From positions 248,001 through 312,000 of the forward strand of contig MU863876.1 in the NCBI GenBank assembly GCA_033296885.1: DNA of 64,000 nucleotides, written 5' to 3'. The notes below the pieces were generated by a model. The model was not told the DNA's origin and ran no database searches. It saw nothing but the letters and a program-made list of their open reading frames with translations. Origin of the DNA: Triangularia verruculosa (lineage: Eukaryota; Ascomycota; Sordariomycetes; Sordariales; Podosporaceae). Within the stretch, counting starts at the first letter, position 1. The number at the start of each line of letters is the position of its first letter. Positions 1-11,700 of the stretch are shown one piece after another. The translations under genes and the position numbers were made by a program.

Positions 1-2790
1 GTCTGTATATAAGCATTCTATTACATTTCTATAACTAATCCTATATTAAACTATCCAGGCTTTTCTTCCTTAAAGATTTTCTTTATTAAGTTGCTAATTA
101 ATATAAATATAAGGGCTAATATATACGTTTAAAGAGGGGTTTACTTTATTATCTATTTATAGGTTAAAGTAAACTGATATATATTGCGAATAAAGCTTAT
201 TAACTACCTCCGATTCTCGCATCCCTATAATAATTTTAATCTAGTTTTTTAGTATTTAATAATTCAGTGTTTATTAGTAGGCCCTCGAGCCGCCTTATAG
301 TAATAACTCCACCCGATATTATACGGAGAAGACTTAGAGCTTTAAGTTAATAAAGATAGCTTCAATATAAAAATCTATTAATAAATTCGACTTTATCGCA
401 GGTAGAGTCGCATTTATTTAGATAGTTAATTTAATATATATACGAATACCGTACTGTAGCTAACGGATTTAAATTAAGCTACTTAATTTAGTTAATAAGG
501 AATCTAAGAGCACTAAGGCCGTAGATATTACGACGTAATATATTAGCTAAAACTCGTAGCGATCGTAAGAAGATAGAGCGGTATATATATTATATTCCGG
601 AAAGGAAGATTTCCCTAAATGCCTTTTAGATTAAAAAGTCCTTAATAGATTAATAAACGAACGCGATAGTGTAATCTCGGAGCGTTAGAAAAGAGCTATA
701 AAACCCTACGATTTCTACTAGAACTTCGCGATTACCAGAGTATCGAGAAGGCATATCTATTAGAGACGGTAGTTTATTTAACGTAATTAGCCGACGTATA
801 ACCGAGACGACGGCCAATATATCTTTATAGAGCTTAGAGTTTCTTAAACTACAGATCTAGCTTATTATCTACTCGTAAAAGGCATTTAATCCGGGCGGAA
901 ACGCCGTTAATATTTCTTCAACTTCCCATCCCGAAATACCGGCAAGTTCCTAATAAACTAAAGTTACCTAAAGGAAAGTACCGTATACGTTCGACGATAA
1001 ATAGGTCCGGATAACGTCTCGCATATCGTTATTATATTAATTTTATTTCGCTAATAAATCGACTCTGGACTAAATATAATTAGTAATAGCCGTAAATATA
1101 GATTCTTCGTTTAATTTAAAATATAGTTTTACTTACTATATTACATCGAGAAGATCCTTCTCGATATTCGGCTAGTTACGACTAAATACGATCCACTTAA
1201 TATTTAAGTATATCGATAACGTCTTAGCGATAAAGTTAAGGAGTCGGCTCAAGTCTCCGGTATACTCGTCGAACACGTTAATAACTAGGTAGATACTTTA
1301 CAGGTACGGATCCTCGAGAATATTAGTGAAGATCTTCGACAACGCTTCCTAGGCATTTGTATCCTCGAAGAGTTACTTCCCCGCCTAATCGTACCTTTGC
1401 CGTACGTGCGAGATAAGCGATGGTTAGTGGCTGATAAAAAGGAATATTAGGCCGCGAAGGATAGCCGTAGTATTATTTATATACACATTAATAGCTTAGT
1501 AAAAGAAGAACGAGACAATCGTAATATTAAGGATCGACTTTATTAACTCGTCGATAATTCTACAGAGTAGTATCGTCTTACCCTTATTAGGGTCGCCTTT
1601 AATCTAAAGTAGCCGGCTATCTTAATTACTACGCCATTATTTAAAATCGTCGTTATCGAGGACCTAATAGTACGAGCCTATTAGAAGGCCGCCTTTAGCC
1701 TATTCGATACGGCTTTTATTATCACAAGGATTAGTAGATTATAAGTCTCTTAAGCATTTAAGATCCCTCTTATCGGGCGCGCGATTTAATATAATGTTAG
1801 GATTAGTATATTTAATAATTACTAAGATGACGGATTATAGATAGGGAATGTTAATATTAACTTATCCGAACTAACCCTAAGGTACGTTCAATTTACGTAG
1901 TAATAGTACCTAAAACTAGCTCGTATATGCCGCTATTAGTAGAGTTAAACTTACAAATTATACTATAGTCGGCGTCTATAGCCACCTACTTCTTACGCTC
2001 CCCCGGTAGATTTATAGTTGTAAATCTCTTATCGATAATCTATTTAAAGTTAGAAGAGCTCTCTTTCCGGGATTCTCGAGTAGACGTACGATATCCATCT
2101 TACTATATAGCAGTCCCTCGTAGAAGCTAACGATAAGACATTTACCGGTTAAGTAGCGGGATTACTCGAACCGTCTTACCGCCTTATTAGAGTTCCGCTC
2201 GAGTACTTTTAGAAGGTCGTTTTTGGGCTTTACTAAAGCCATTCCGATAATCTTAGCGGCGATTTTGCCGACGTTAGTGCCATTTCCGCCCTAATATAGG
2301 GTAGTAAAGAAGACGAGAAGGTAAGTTACTTCGAAAACTAAGTTATATATTTTATTTAACTTCGCCTCGGTAAGGGCCTATCCTTTATTAATAAAGGAAA
2401 TCCTTAAAATAGACCGGCTATTAATTACTTTAATAATTAACCCCTTAAGGCTATAATATAAAAATACGAGGGGCCTTTGTTTAGTATCGTCTTATATTTT
2501 ATTAGGGTAGGGATATATTGTAGTTTAGGAATAGAGTTTAGTTTACTTTCCGCCTTAAGCTAAGCTATTATAATAACTTTTATGTGTAATCGTCGAATTT
2601 AATAGCCGATATATTTATAGTTAGACTAGAGTTATATGCGAAGAATATTATACGAGCGGGTTTCGGAAGGTAGATAGAGAGGAAGTCTTTAAGTTAAAGC
2701 TTATCGCCTTTTATTTACGTTTTACGCGCGTGATTGGCGCTACCTTTAAAGTTAAGACCGTAGACTGTTATAACGCTGGTAGAATGGCCT
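1..2790 (-). pseudogene. RIP-inactivated NLR: alpha/beta-hydrolase + NACHT
   Basis: No open frame survives, but the minus strand translates in one dominant frame whose stops are mostly TAA/TAG, as expected from RIP of CAA, CAG and TGG codons. From the N-terminus there is a serine-esterase-like alpha/beta-hydrolase domain (about 2760-2250; an NFKGSANHARKT stretch after a VHGL-like motif, a degraded SLGG nucleophile elbow read as SLKG near 2440) and a linker (about 2060-1900). A NACHT NTPase follows, with Walker A GDPNKGKT (1574-1597) and Walker B LVINVFDEY (1262-1288), then an EVEEILTAFPPGL helical stretch near 930-900. The reading reaches the edge at a stretch resembling the lead-in to WD40 repeats (N-A-Y-I-Q, cf. 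the ACLQTLEGH start in relatives). Such proteins act as cytosolic non-self or heterokaryon-incompatibility sensors. The gene is certainly dead; the repeat type beyond the edge is inference. Confidence 0.8.
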
Positions 2791-3840
2791 ATTAGTAAGA
2801 TGTAAAGTCCGAGGACGAAGAGACGTACTCGATCTCCGCAATATTAGGAGGGTAGTTATCGCGAACGCTATTAAAGATAATATAGAGCTTAGGCTTAAGT
2901 ATTCTATCCGTAGTAGTGTATTTACTGATATTAGTCGCTTTATTATTTATCGCCGGCTGTAGTAGCTCCGCGGCTTTACCGATAAAGCTGCTTAGATATA
3001 TATACAATGTACTATTAGAAGACGTAGGTAGTACTGCCGGAGGAAGGGGGCTGGGGGTAGCCGCTGTTAATTGCGGGAGGGGAGGGGCTATCGGGGCTAA
3101 TAGAGAAGTATACTTAGGGTGGAGGGTAGTATTTACTAGATCTTATTAGTAAGGAAAACGATAATTAATTATTATTTAATACTATCTAGTAAGTTCTTTA
3201 AGGAGATCCTACTATACTTTAATAGTCCATTTCCTACTTTCGACCTTACTAAGCTCCCTCTGTCTAATCCGAACCATTTCCGCCACTTTTTACCAAATAA
3301 ACCGCCAGCTATAGCCTCTATAAGCGCTCTCGATAGATAATAAACTTTATTCGCAGTTGCATACGGATTATATAATAAAGCGACGTTGGACTTTTAGGCA
3401 GTTGTCGGGGAGATGAAGAGCGGGGGAATCGACGTTGGGCTTTTTGGGCGCTTATCGCGGAGCTGAAGAGCAAAGGCATCGCTCGCCGTGGCGGGCTTAG
3501 GGGCCAATAGAAATGCACAAAGAACTGTGGCGTGGCTGCGGGCAGATTTTACCACCAAGGCATCGTCGCCGCTAATCCCAATGTTAGGGACGAGCGGCCC
3601 GAGACCGCTCCGCCTGCCTTCGAAGATATATAGTTCTAGTTCCCGGAAACGCCCTCTCTTTAACTAATTCCCGGAAGATGCCGTCGCGTCATCTAAGAAC
3701 ATACCGCCCGAGCCCCAGGGGCGCGTTTCACACCCGACGCGGTAGCCAAGAAAACCGATATCTCGACCAAAAAAACCTTCCACATCTTGCATCCGGAGCA
3801 ATATTAGGCCAAAATAGCACCAAAATACTCAGAGTAATTG
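2791..3840. other. 5' flank of NLR relic, no gene recognised
   Basis: The part next to the NLR (2791 to about 3300) is A+T-rich and RIP-like; a short minus-strand ORF at 2792-3007 may be its degraded N-terminal leader. From about 3380 the base composition becomes normal (G+C-rich), which marks the edge of the RIPed block. Short ORFs here on both strands show no recognisable domain. I see no promoter or RNA gene that I could defend. Confidence 0.4.
3381..3478. repeat. two-copy tandem duplication, 49-bp period
   Basis: Two imperfect tandem units begin with CGACGTTGG at 3381 and 3430 and share the blocks GAAGAGC and GGCATC/GGAATC. It lies in unRIPed, G+C-rich sequence upstream of the NLR relic. 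No function is apparent. Confidence 0.5.
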
Positions 3841-4244
3841 TGTGACGAACCCCGATCCAGAACCTCTGAAAGGGATACTCAGTTGAAGGTGCTTTTAGAC
3901 AATTGGTTCGGTGCAGCTAAACAGTGCACAACAATGGCTTGTCTCAATCACAATAGTCTGATACCAACGAATGTGACTTGTATTGCATACTGCGGAACTA
4001 TCCACGAGCTATCTAGTTCCTCCGTATATATAGACCTAATGTCAAGACTTGGATCATTCTGTTTCTTCGAGGATCATGACTGACTCTCGAGGATCATGAC
4101 TGATTCCTGAGAATCACTCATGATCCCTTTATGTCCTGAATGATCTACCTCCTATTGGTCTATTCTCCTCTCTTCTGATTGGCCACTAAGTCTCCACTTT
4201 CCCAATGGTTGTTCCTTTCAGGTGTCCACATCATATTCGTGACA
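3841..4244 (-). mobile_element. Solo LTR, gypsy family G1
   Basis: This 404-bp sequence runs TGTGACGAAC to ATTCGTGACA and matches the 397-bp LTRs of the gypsy element at 7427-14979 along its whole length. The few extra bases come mostly from a local duplication of an 18-bp CTCGAGGATCATGACTGA-type unit near 4060-4100. No internal retrotransposon sequence is attached, so it is a solo LTR. Flanking pentamers (AATTG left, TATAA right) do not match, so the target duplication is lost or one side is rearranged. It is almost free of RIP, unlike full-length relatives in the window. Orientation follows the pol-containing copies. Confidence 0.85.
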
Positions 4245-4522
4245 TATAACCCTATAATATTAACTTAATAACTAAGAAACCTATCTCTTATAATATACTT
4301 TAAATATAAAGTAGGGTACTCTAGCACTTTTTAGTTATAAGTAAATACTAAATTACCTACTTATAATATATATAGCTACTATAAAGCTTAATATAATAAA
4401 CTGGTAAAATAATATTAAGGAAAGGAAGAAAGAGAAAAAAGGCTAGAAAATAAGAAAAGCGAGATATTAAAAATAATGTATTAAAGAATTTAAAAAAATA
4501 TAATAAAAACAATAAAAGAATA
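4245..4522. other. A+T-rich spacer, nothing recognised
   Basis: Very A+T-rich, with short ORFs made of Phe/Leu/Tyr codons that reflect composition rather than coding. It separates the solo LTR from the DDE transposon. Confidence 0.5.
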
Positions 4523-6383
4523 ACGTGCGTGATAAGCGAGCCGACCGGATAAGCGAGCCGACCACTTTCCACCACCTTATCACAACTATCCTAAATTACA
4601 CAACCACAATACTAGGAAACCACAATAACTGAATTAGAAACAGATGAATCAGATGATTCTGCAGCCTCCTTACAAGTGCGTGCATTATGGCCTGGCTTAC
4701 CGCACACGCCACAGCACCGAATCTTCGGACGAGACCCCCTTGCACCACCACCACTTTGTCGATCTTCCTGGATTACCTGCTCACCTACAGCCTTCTGATC
4801 CAGTAGGTCCTGTGCCTCTTATACAGTAAGTGACCCTCCAAGCCGCACACGTGTTTTTTTGGCTCTCCGTCTTTTACTAAGCTCCTCATTGGCCTTGCGT
4901 AGTGAAGAGACCTTTATACAGAGAAGAGCTACCTCGTGCATTATACCCATTACTCCCTTAGTAAATTGGTCCATAGCGGCTAGTATTGAGGTTGGAGAGC
5001 TGCCTTGATGGTTGGAAATTCGAGTTTTAATAAGCGCTGACTGTGAGGTAGCCTCCCGAGGGTTGTGTGGCGTTTGAGAGACCCAAGGTAGTGCCGTGGT
5101 TGGGCTCGAGGCTGGGGGTGTTAGAGTCCGAATGCGCACATCTAGTTTAGATATTACCCTCTCTGGATTATACGGTATAAGGCCGGCTCCGGTAAAACCA
5201 CCCTGGATATTCTTTTCTATAATCGAAGTAAAAAACGCTTCTTTAAATACATAAAGAAACTCCAACTTGCTGATATATATGATATTTATCCGCATTAACT
5301 GCTTAATTTAGCGGCTATATACCTTCTTTAATGGCGCAAAATAGCTAATATCCAATAGCTAAAGTATATAGAAGGAGTGCGGAGGTATATATAGTGTAAT
5401 AATGTTATACTCTTAATAATAGGTTTCGAATTCTTCGGAGTAGTGGCTCTCGTAGCCGTTAAAGATTAATAGCCGATATTTACCCTTCGTACGAGATACC
5501 GTATAGAAATCGAAATGCCGAATCTAATTTATGCCTTTTTTATTAGTAGTCCAGCTATTATCGGTTATTACAATGCGCTAAGTAGCCGGAAGGCTGCACT
5601 CTTAATACTAATTAGCAAGGTAATATTACCCGGCTAAGATAATAAATAATAGGATAGCCTAACCTAAAGTATTTACGCCCTAAAAAACTGTAATTTATTT
5701 ACAATTATTAAACTAAACCTATTTAGCTTTACTACGGCTATTAGAAATTATAACTACTATATCCGCGAAGATAATACCTATTATAAACCTAGTCTCGTCG
5801 AAGTTGTAGATATCATTATCCACGATACTATACTTAGCCTTAGTGTTCCGTACAAGGGTAAACTACTCTCCAATAACCTTTAGATCCTCGCATTTGGCCC
5901 TCTAGTAGTTATATTTACGTATAAAATACGTCCGAAGTTCTAGCTGGCGTTTAACGAAGTTATAAGCCTATCGTTTACTAATAGGGGGCGCGTCGCGTCC
6001 GCGCAGTAATCGGTTGGCTATATTTTCTACGTAATAAAGCCGAGGATAAAATGCACGCGTATAGAGCTTAATTATATATTGAATAATCGTTTGCTCCTTT
6101 AGATCGGTAAGTTTACGTAAGTTGGTTGGAATATCGTATCGTGTAGGCCGGCCGGCGCGTCGGTGGAAGAGAGTTATATAGTTAACGTTATAGATCTTAG
6201 TTGTAGCTCGCAAGCTTAGCTTTTTATTGTTTTGAAGAGCCTGGAGAGCCAGATTTAATCGTGCTTCATTTGACGGCGATACTATATTAGATTGTGGAGG
6301 AAATGAGTGTTGAAGGCGGAGGTGGTACGACGCGTGGAAAGTGTTGCGCTCGCTTATCTGTTGCGCTCGCTTATTACGTACGT
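4523..6383 (-). mobile_element. Pogo/Fot1-type DDE transposon, copy 1
   Basis: This 1861-bp element is bounded by TA dinucleotides (4521-4522 and 6384-6385). Its terminal inverted repeats begin ACGTGCGT on the left and, read inward, ACGTACGT on the right. Each terminus contains two tandem copies of a 17-bp motif with the core ATAAGCGAGC. Size, TA duplication and transposase type place it in Tc1/mariner-pogo (Fot1-like). The outer several hundred bases are clean while the centre (about 5290-5960) is RIPed. Two further copies of the same length occur at 7005-16424 and 56884-58744. Confidence 0.9.
4612..6283 (-). pseudogene. DDE transposase (pogo-type), RIPed
   Basis: The N-terminal part (about 6283-5968) reads as a CENP-B/pogo helix-turn-helix region (NLALQALQNNKKLSLRATTK, then RRAGRPTRYDI). 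The start codon region is degraded and stops are scattered through the DDE core. The C-terminal frame is open for 158 codons (5295-4819), including a tail with RRRAKK and LGGSL. A CCHC knuckle (CGVCGKPGHNARTC, near 4700) follows in the same strand before the stop at 4612-4614. Full length would be about 550 aa, typical for these fungal transposases. It would bind the terminal repeats and cut and paste the element at TA. It is inactive through RIP. Confidence 0.82.
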
Positions 6384-6385
6384 TA

Positions 6386-7002
6386 ATAGAAAGTACTAAT
6401 TACCATCGAATGTAGTAAACTACAGAAATGCAAATAATTAGAGACTAAAAAAGAAAAAATGTAAAGAGAATAACTAGTAAGTCCACATAGCCTTAAGATA
6501 CTTATTGTCCAGCTTCTCCGTCCTAAACTTTCCTTACGCCCTTTTACTAAGTTACGTCGCTGTAACTTCTTCTTCAGTCTTTTCTCTTCTTCACTACTCT
6601 CTAACTCTAAGTCGACCTCTTCTCTCGCTGACTCCCTATCGTCTACGTTCTAAACACCGTTATATTCGTTCTCCTCGCTTTTACTATCGTCGTTCTGGCT
6701 ATTTTAATGGGGTTTTCCCTTCTATTTGCTAGGTTTAAGCGCGCTCCTCTTATCGGCGGGCACTATATCGAAGGGATATATTAAACCGATCTTAGTCTTA
6801 CGTAGTATAATAACTAGCACCGCAATTAATACCCTCTACTTAGCCCCATTATTTTCGACTTACTAAAGAGCCTTTCGTTCTTTATACTATATATATCGTT
6901 TCTTCTCTTCTCTAAGTATCTTCTAGGTTATTAAGAGCGATATAATACGGTTTTCGACATCGTTAAAGTATTTATTACTAATCTTATTAAACTAAAAAGC
7001 GA
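6386..7002. other. Spacer between two DDE elements
   Basis: RIP-like sequence with a small plus-strand ORF (6505-6732) that lacks recognisable features. The minus strand shows purine-rich, charged codons (Glu/Lys/Arg runs near 6600) that could be an old coiled-coil segment. I could not connect it to any family. It continues at 16427 on the other side of the nested insertion. Confidence 0.3.
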
Positions 7003-7426
7003 TAACGTACATTATCAGTGAGTCGTGCATATCAGTGGGTCGCGCACTCCCTAGCGCGACGCGTCCTCTTTGCACTTTACATCGAATTTTTCTACAATCT
7101 AATATACCTTCCACTTTAAAGGAAGCGAGGGTGATCTTAGCCCTTGAAGCTCTCCAAAAGGACGAAAAATTAAGCCTCAGAGCCGCAGCTAAGCTCTATA
7201 ATATACTACTATCAACCCTCCGCGACCGACGCATTGGCCGGCCTGCACGACGCGATACTACGCCCGGTACAAAGAAGCTCACTTAATTAGAAGAGGAGGC
7301 TATTGTCCAATATATTATTGAGCTATATGCGCGAGCTTTTCCACCCAGATTGCGTAGTGTGGAAGATATAGCTAACCAACTGCTACGTATACGCGATGCG
7401 CCCCCTATCGGTAAGCTCTGGGTATA

Positions 7427-7823
7427 TGTGACGAACCCCTGTACAGAACCTCTGAAAGGGATACTCGGTTGAAGGCAACTTCTGACAATTAGTTCGGTGC
7501 AGCTAAACAGTACATAACAAGATATCTCAATGTAAACACAAGATCCCGTGAATATAAGCTGTAATTATATACTACAGAACTATCTACAAACTATCTAGTT
7601 CCTCCGTATATATAGACCTATTACTAAAACCTAGATTATTCTATTCTTTAAGGATTATAATTAATTCTCGAGGATCATAATGATTCCCAGGAATCATCCA
7701 TGATTCCCCGTATCCCGGATAATCCTCCTCCTATTAGTCTATCCTCCTTTCCTCTAATTAACTACCGTACCTCCTCTTTCCCATTGGTTATTCTCCTCGG
7801 GTATCCATATTATATTCGTAATA
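7427..7823 (-). repeat. 3' LTR of gypsy G1
   Basis: This 397-bp LTR begins with clean sequence (TGTGACGAACCCC) at its outer edge. It becomes progressively RIPed towards the element interior, ending ...TTCGTAATA instead of ...TTCGTGACA. Confidence 0.9.
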
Positions 7824-8048
7824 CGATGCCCCCCCTCCTAGGTCGACGTTTCGGCGACCTTATTTAAAACCTTTTACTAACAACCATCCTTACCTACTAT
7901 AAATCCTCCTCTTTATCTTTTTATCGCTACGATATTTAACCGCGTAAATAAACCTAAATATTCGACAACGTTAACTTACATCGATTTTACGACGAAAATA
8001 CTACGTCGTCCTTTCGCTATACTAACTCCCTATTCTACTTATTCTACT

Positions 8049-8561
8049 CGCAATCTTCCCTACATCGTATCGCCTTCCGAATCCTCCCGTTACTTAAAAT
8101 ATATCCGTTATACTCTCTCGCCCTATAACGTTCTTAAGGTAACTCCTCGCCAATTATCCCATATTATTTCTCAATATAATACTATAAAGGCGGAGCTCGA
8201 ACTTACTAAAGAGTAAATAGAGGCTACCGCTATAAATACTCGTCGTATTTAGGAAGAGGCCGAAACTATAAACGAAAAGGTTCGGTATTTATATAAACAA
8301 AAGAAAATATAGCGTAAGAAAATATCGCGGATTATATTCCGGGGTTTTAATACCGTAAAGGAATTAAAAGAGCTAAAGCGCTAGGAGGCTGCTAATAAGG
8401 TCGCTTCCCTACCTCCGTTAAACCCCTCCTTTAACTAAGCCTCTATACCGTTAAACTAACTAGGCCAAGACTTCTCCGGCGGATTCGTCGATCCCGTAAG
8501 TAACTCGGGTTTTAGTTTATTACCGGGCTTTCCTCGCTACTCTCCTTCTTTAGCCTCCTAA
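8049..8561 (+). pseudogene. Antisense accessory ORF of gypsy G1 (coiled coil)
   Basis: On the strand opposite to pol, one frame runs 170 codons with six internal stops, all TAA or TAG, each explicable by CAA/CAG to TAA/TAG. The central part is rich in Glu/Lys/Arg heptads (AELELTKE, EEAETINEKVRYLYKQKK, KELKELKR), so a coiled coil is likely. The end is Gly/Pro/Ser-rich (GQDFSGGFVDP). A matching ORF occupies the same place in gypsy G2 (17766-18315), which keeps a Cys-rich N-terminus. The stop pattern implies real coding before RIP. The function is unknown; it could be an element accessory protein or a captured host gene. Confidence 0.62.
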
Positions 8562-8645
8562 AGTTCCTCCAATAAAATTCTTCTAACCTCTCCGGGTAAT
8601 TAAAGTTCGTAATATTAATTATAGGTAGGTCCTTAAATATTTATT

Positions 8646-8715
8646 AACCTTATAATATAGCGTATAGCACGTCGACTACTACGTCGGAGATGCGGGTTCG
8701 ATTCCCGTCGAGGTT
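8646..8715 (+). other. tRNA-like sequence in gypsy G1
   Basis: Seventy nucleotides with a clear T arm (GCGGGTTCGATTCCCGT) and acceptor strands that pair except for one A-C and one wobble (AACCTTA with CGAGGTT). A D-arm-like segment and an anticodon-arm-like hairpin (TCGAC, 6-nt loop, GTCGG) are also visible. The loop is one base short of a normal anticodon loop, so I do not call a functional tRNA. The same sequence sits at 18364-18433 in gypsy G2. It lies between the end of pol and the antisense ORF. Confidence 0.55.
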
Positions 8716-8722
8716 ATCCGTA

Positions 8723-11700
8723 CTCCAGGTTCAGGAATACCCTTCCTAATCCTAAGGTACGCTCTTTTTATTTAGGTCGGTCTAGGTATTACCGGTAGAA
8801 TTCTTTTAATTTATCGGGGTAGTTTAAATTTTCTACCGGTTCTTACGAATTATCTATAGCTAGGTAATTTAACTAGTTAACTAAATATTCCAATTGCCCT
8901 TAATTAATCTGTAAATTTAATACTTCTTCCATATTATATTCTTCTTCTTCATCTTCCGCCACCTCTAAAATATTAATCTTACTTACTAATAATACAGGTT
9001 CCAAAAGTGAGATGTAAAAAGTATATAACCGTAAGCGCATCGTACTAGATAGCTCTAACTCATACGCCGTCTCTAATATCTTCTTTTTAACCTTAAACGG
9101 CTCTACTCGCCTATAGTCCAGTTTCTTACTTAGTCTCTTTATATATAAGTTACATATTAATAAAAACACTTTATCCCTCCTCTTTAAGCGAGGTCCCTCG
9201 AGCCGTTTAATATTATAGTACTTACGTATACGTTCTCGAACGAACTCGAGTTCTTCCTTAAGTTTAGCGTATAATATATATAATTTCCCTACCTTTACTA
9301 CCGCCCTAGGCACCTTCGCCTCTAATCCTTACTATAGATCTACCTTAAAACCGTAATTCGCGAAAAATAGTATGACTTTCGTTATCTTGGTAGGTATTAT
9401 ATTATACGCAAGCTATACCGCTGGTAAAAGTTCAATCCAATTATCCTATTCGAAATTAATATAATTCCGAAAGTATTATTTAATAATCTAATTAAACCTC
9501 TCCGTCTAGCCGTCCGTTTATAAGTAATATACCGACGACACCTTACTTTTTACTCCTATTTACTCCATTAAAGCCTTCCAAAACTTCGATATAAACTTAA
9601 TATCGCGATCCGTAATAAATTCCCTTAGCTATATATATATCGCTATAACGCTCCGAAATACTATATCCGCTAATTATTCCGCCGTCCAGATCTCCTTATA
9701 GAGCAGGAAATATACCTACTTAATAAGCCTATTAATTACCGTTAAGATACTATCGTACTTAACGCCCGTAATTATATCCTTAGATTCTGGTAGTTTAGTA
9801 ATAAAGTCTATAGATACCGAACTCCAGGGTTACTCTACCACTAATAATAGCTCTAAAAATCCGTACGGTTTATACCTTTCTACTCTTGTTCTTCTATAAA
9901 AGTCATACTCCTGTAGCGTTTCCTCTACGTCCTTTTTTAATCCTAGCTAATTAAAGTATTATTTAATCTTCTCCGTTATCTTAACTACTCCTATATATCC
10001 TCCGAACTTCGACTCGTAGATCTCCTAAATCAGGGTCTTCTGTAGGCCTAAATCGACGTAAGCCTTATTATTATACTAAAGCCGGTAATAATCGTCCTTC
10101 TAAATCCCCAATAATTCCAACTCTACCTATTACTTCTAATCGTTACCGTCGATATAGCCTTAATACTTATAAATAGTAGATTCTTCTCGGTATACTACGC
10201 AATACTCGGCCCACTGCTGGAGTAGATACTTTAATATACCTTCTACTATTTCCTATAGTAAGGGTAATAACTCCTCCGCTACTTTCTCCTTATAGTAATC
10301 CGCCCTTCTACTTAAAGCATCTACTCTTACATTCTCGGATCCCTTTTTATAATAAATCTAAAAATTAAATTCGGATAAGAATTCTAACCACCTACCTTAC
10401 TGTATATTAAGGACCTTAATAATAATAAAATACTTTAAGTTCTTATAATCTATATAAACCTAGACCTTATAATTAATACCGTTAAAGTATAATCTCCACT
10501 CCTCGAATACCTCAATAATAGTAAACAGCTCTTTATTGTAGATAAGGTAATTCTTATATAGTCCCTCCAGCTTCTTCGAAAAGAATACTACCGGATATAA
10601 TTTCCTATCCTTATCTCGCTATCCTAATTACCCTCTAATAATATAGTTGGAAGTATCTATTTTAACCTTAAAAGGTCGGCTTAAGTCAGAAAGCTTAAAT
10701 ACTAAATCCGCCGTAATAACACTTTTAATAATTTAAAAAACCTCCTCTTACTTTTTTTCCCACTTAAACTCGACGTCCTTCTTAATTAAGTCGTTTAATA
10801 GCCTTATTATAACGCCGTAGTTCTGTATAAATATTCGGTAGAAATTTATAAAACCCAGAAACTCTCGAACCCTAATCTTTAACTATTTTATCGTTTCTAC
10901 TTATAATCTCGGCTAATCTTTAATTACTATAATTTTCCTTAGCTCTATCCGCACCTCTCCCGGTAAAATCAGATACCCCAGGTAAACCGTCTCCTATATA
11001 TAAAACTCGCTCTTATCCTTATTAACTAATAATCCTACTCTATATAACACGTCTAAAATCTCCTTAATATACTACTTATATTCCTCTAAAGTACGTAAGT
11101 AAATAAGAATATCGTCGAAGTAGCAAACTATTATTTTATCGAAATACTAGTAAATTGTATAATTAACGAGGGCCTAAAAAGTCGTTAATACATTTATAAG
11201 CCTAAACGGCATAACGAGATATTCGAAATACCCGTAAGGTATACGAAAGGCTATTTTCTACTCGTCTTCTTCCTTAATTTATATATACGCGTACCTAACT
11301 AGTATATTAAGTCTAATAAACTATTATACCCCCGATAATTAACTCCGTAACCGCGAAATTAATAATAGTAAATAACCGTTCTTTACCGTCTTTTAATTCA
11401 GCTAACGATAATCCACATATAGTCGCGGACTCTCATCCTTCTTCGGCACGAAGAAAACAGGATATCTAGCCGGCGATATAGATACTCTAATATATCCTCT
11501 CTTAATATTTTCGTCCAAATACTTCCGTAACTCTTTACTCTACTTATCGTTAATATAGTAAACCTAAAAGAGCTTAAACTTCGCTCCTTCTTTAAGCTTA
11601 ATCTTATAGTCCTATAGTCCCCTTTCTAATAGACCTTAAAGGTATTTTACTGTAAATATTAGGTGCCTTTAATATTCTACCGGTACCTCCTTCTTATCGC

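Noticed and set aside
2916..3149. Plus-strand ORF with a hydrophobic start resembling a signal peptide
   Set aside because: It lies in RIPed sequence over the 5' end of a minus-strand NLR relic and its composition is low-complexity; no support as a gene.
3318..3518. 66-codon minus-strand ORF
   Set aside because: It runs through the local tandem duplication and shows no domain or conserved pattern.
4357..4575. 72-codon Phe/Leu-rich ORF suggesting a membrane protein
   Set aside because: Hydrophobicity results from extreme A+T content; it also crosses a transposon end.
8646..8715. Functional tRNA gene
   Set aside because: The anticodon loop has six bases, stems carry mismatches and the sequence is an element component; kept only as tRNA-like.
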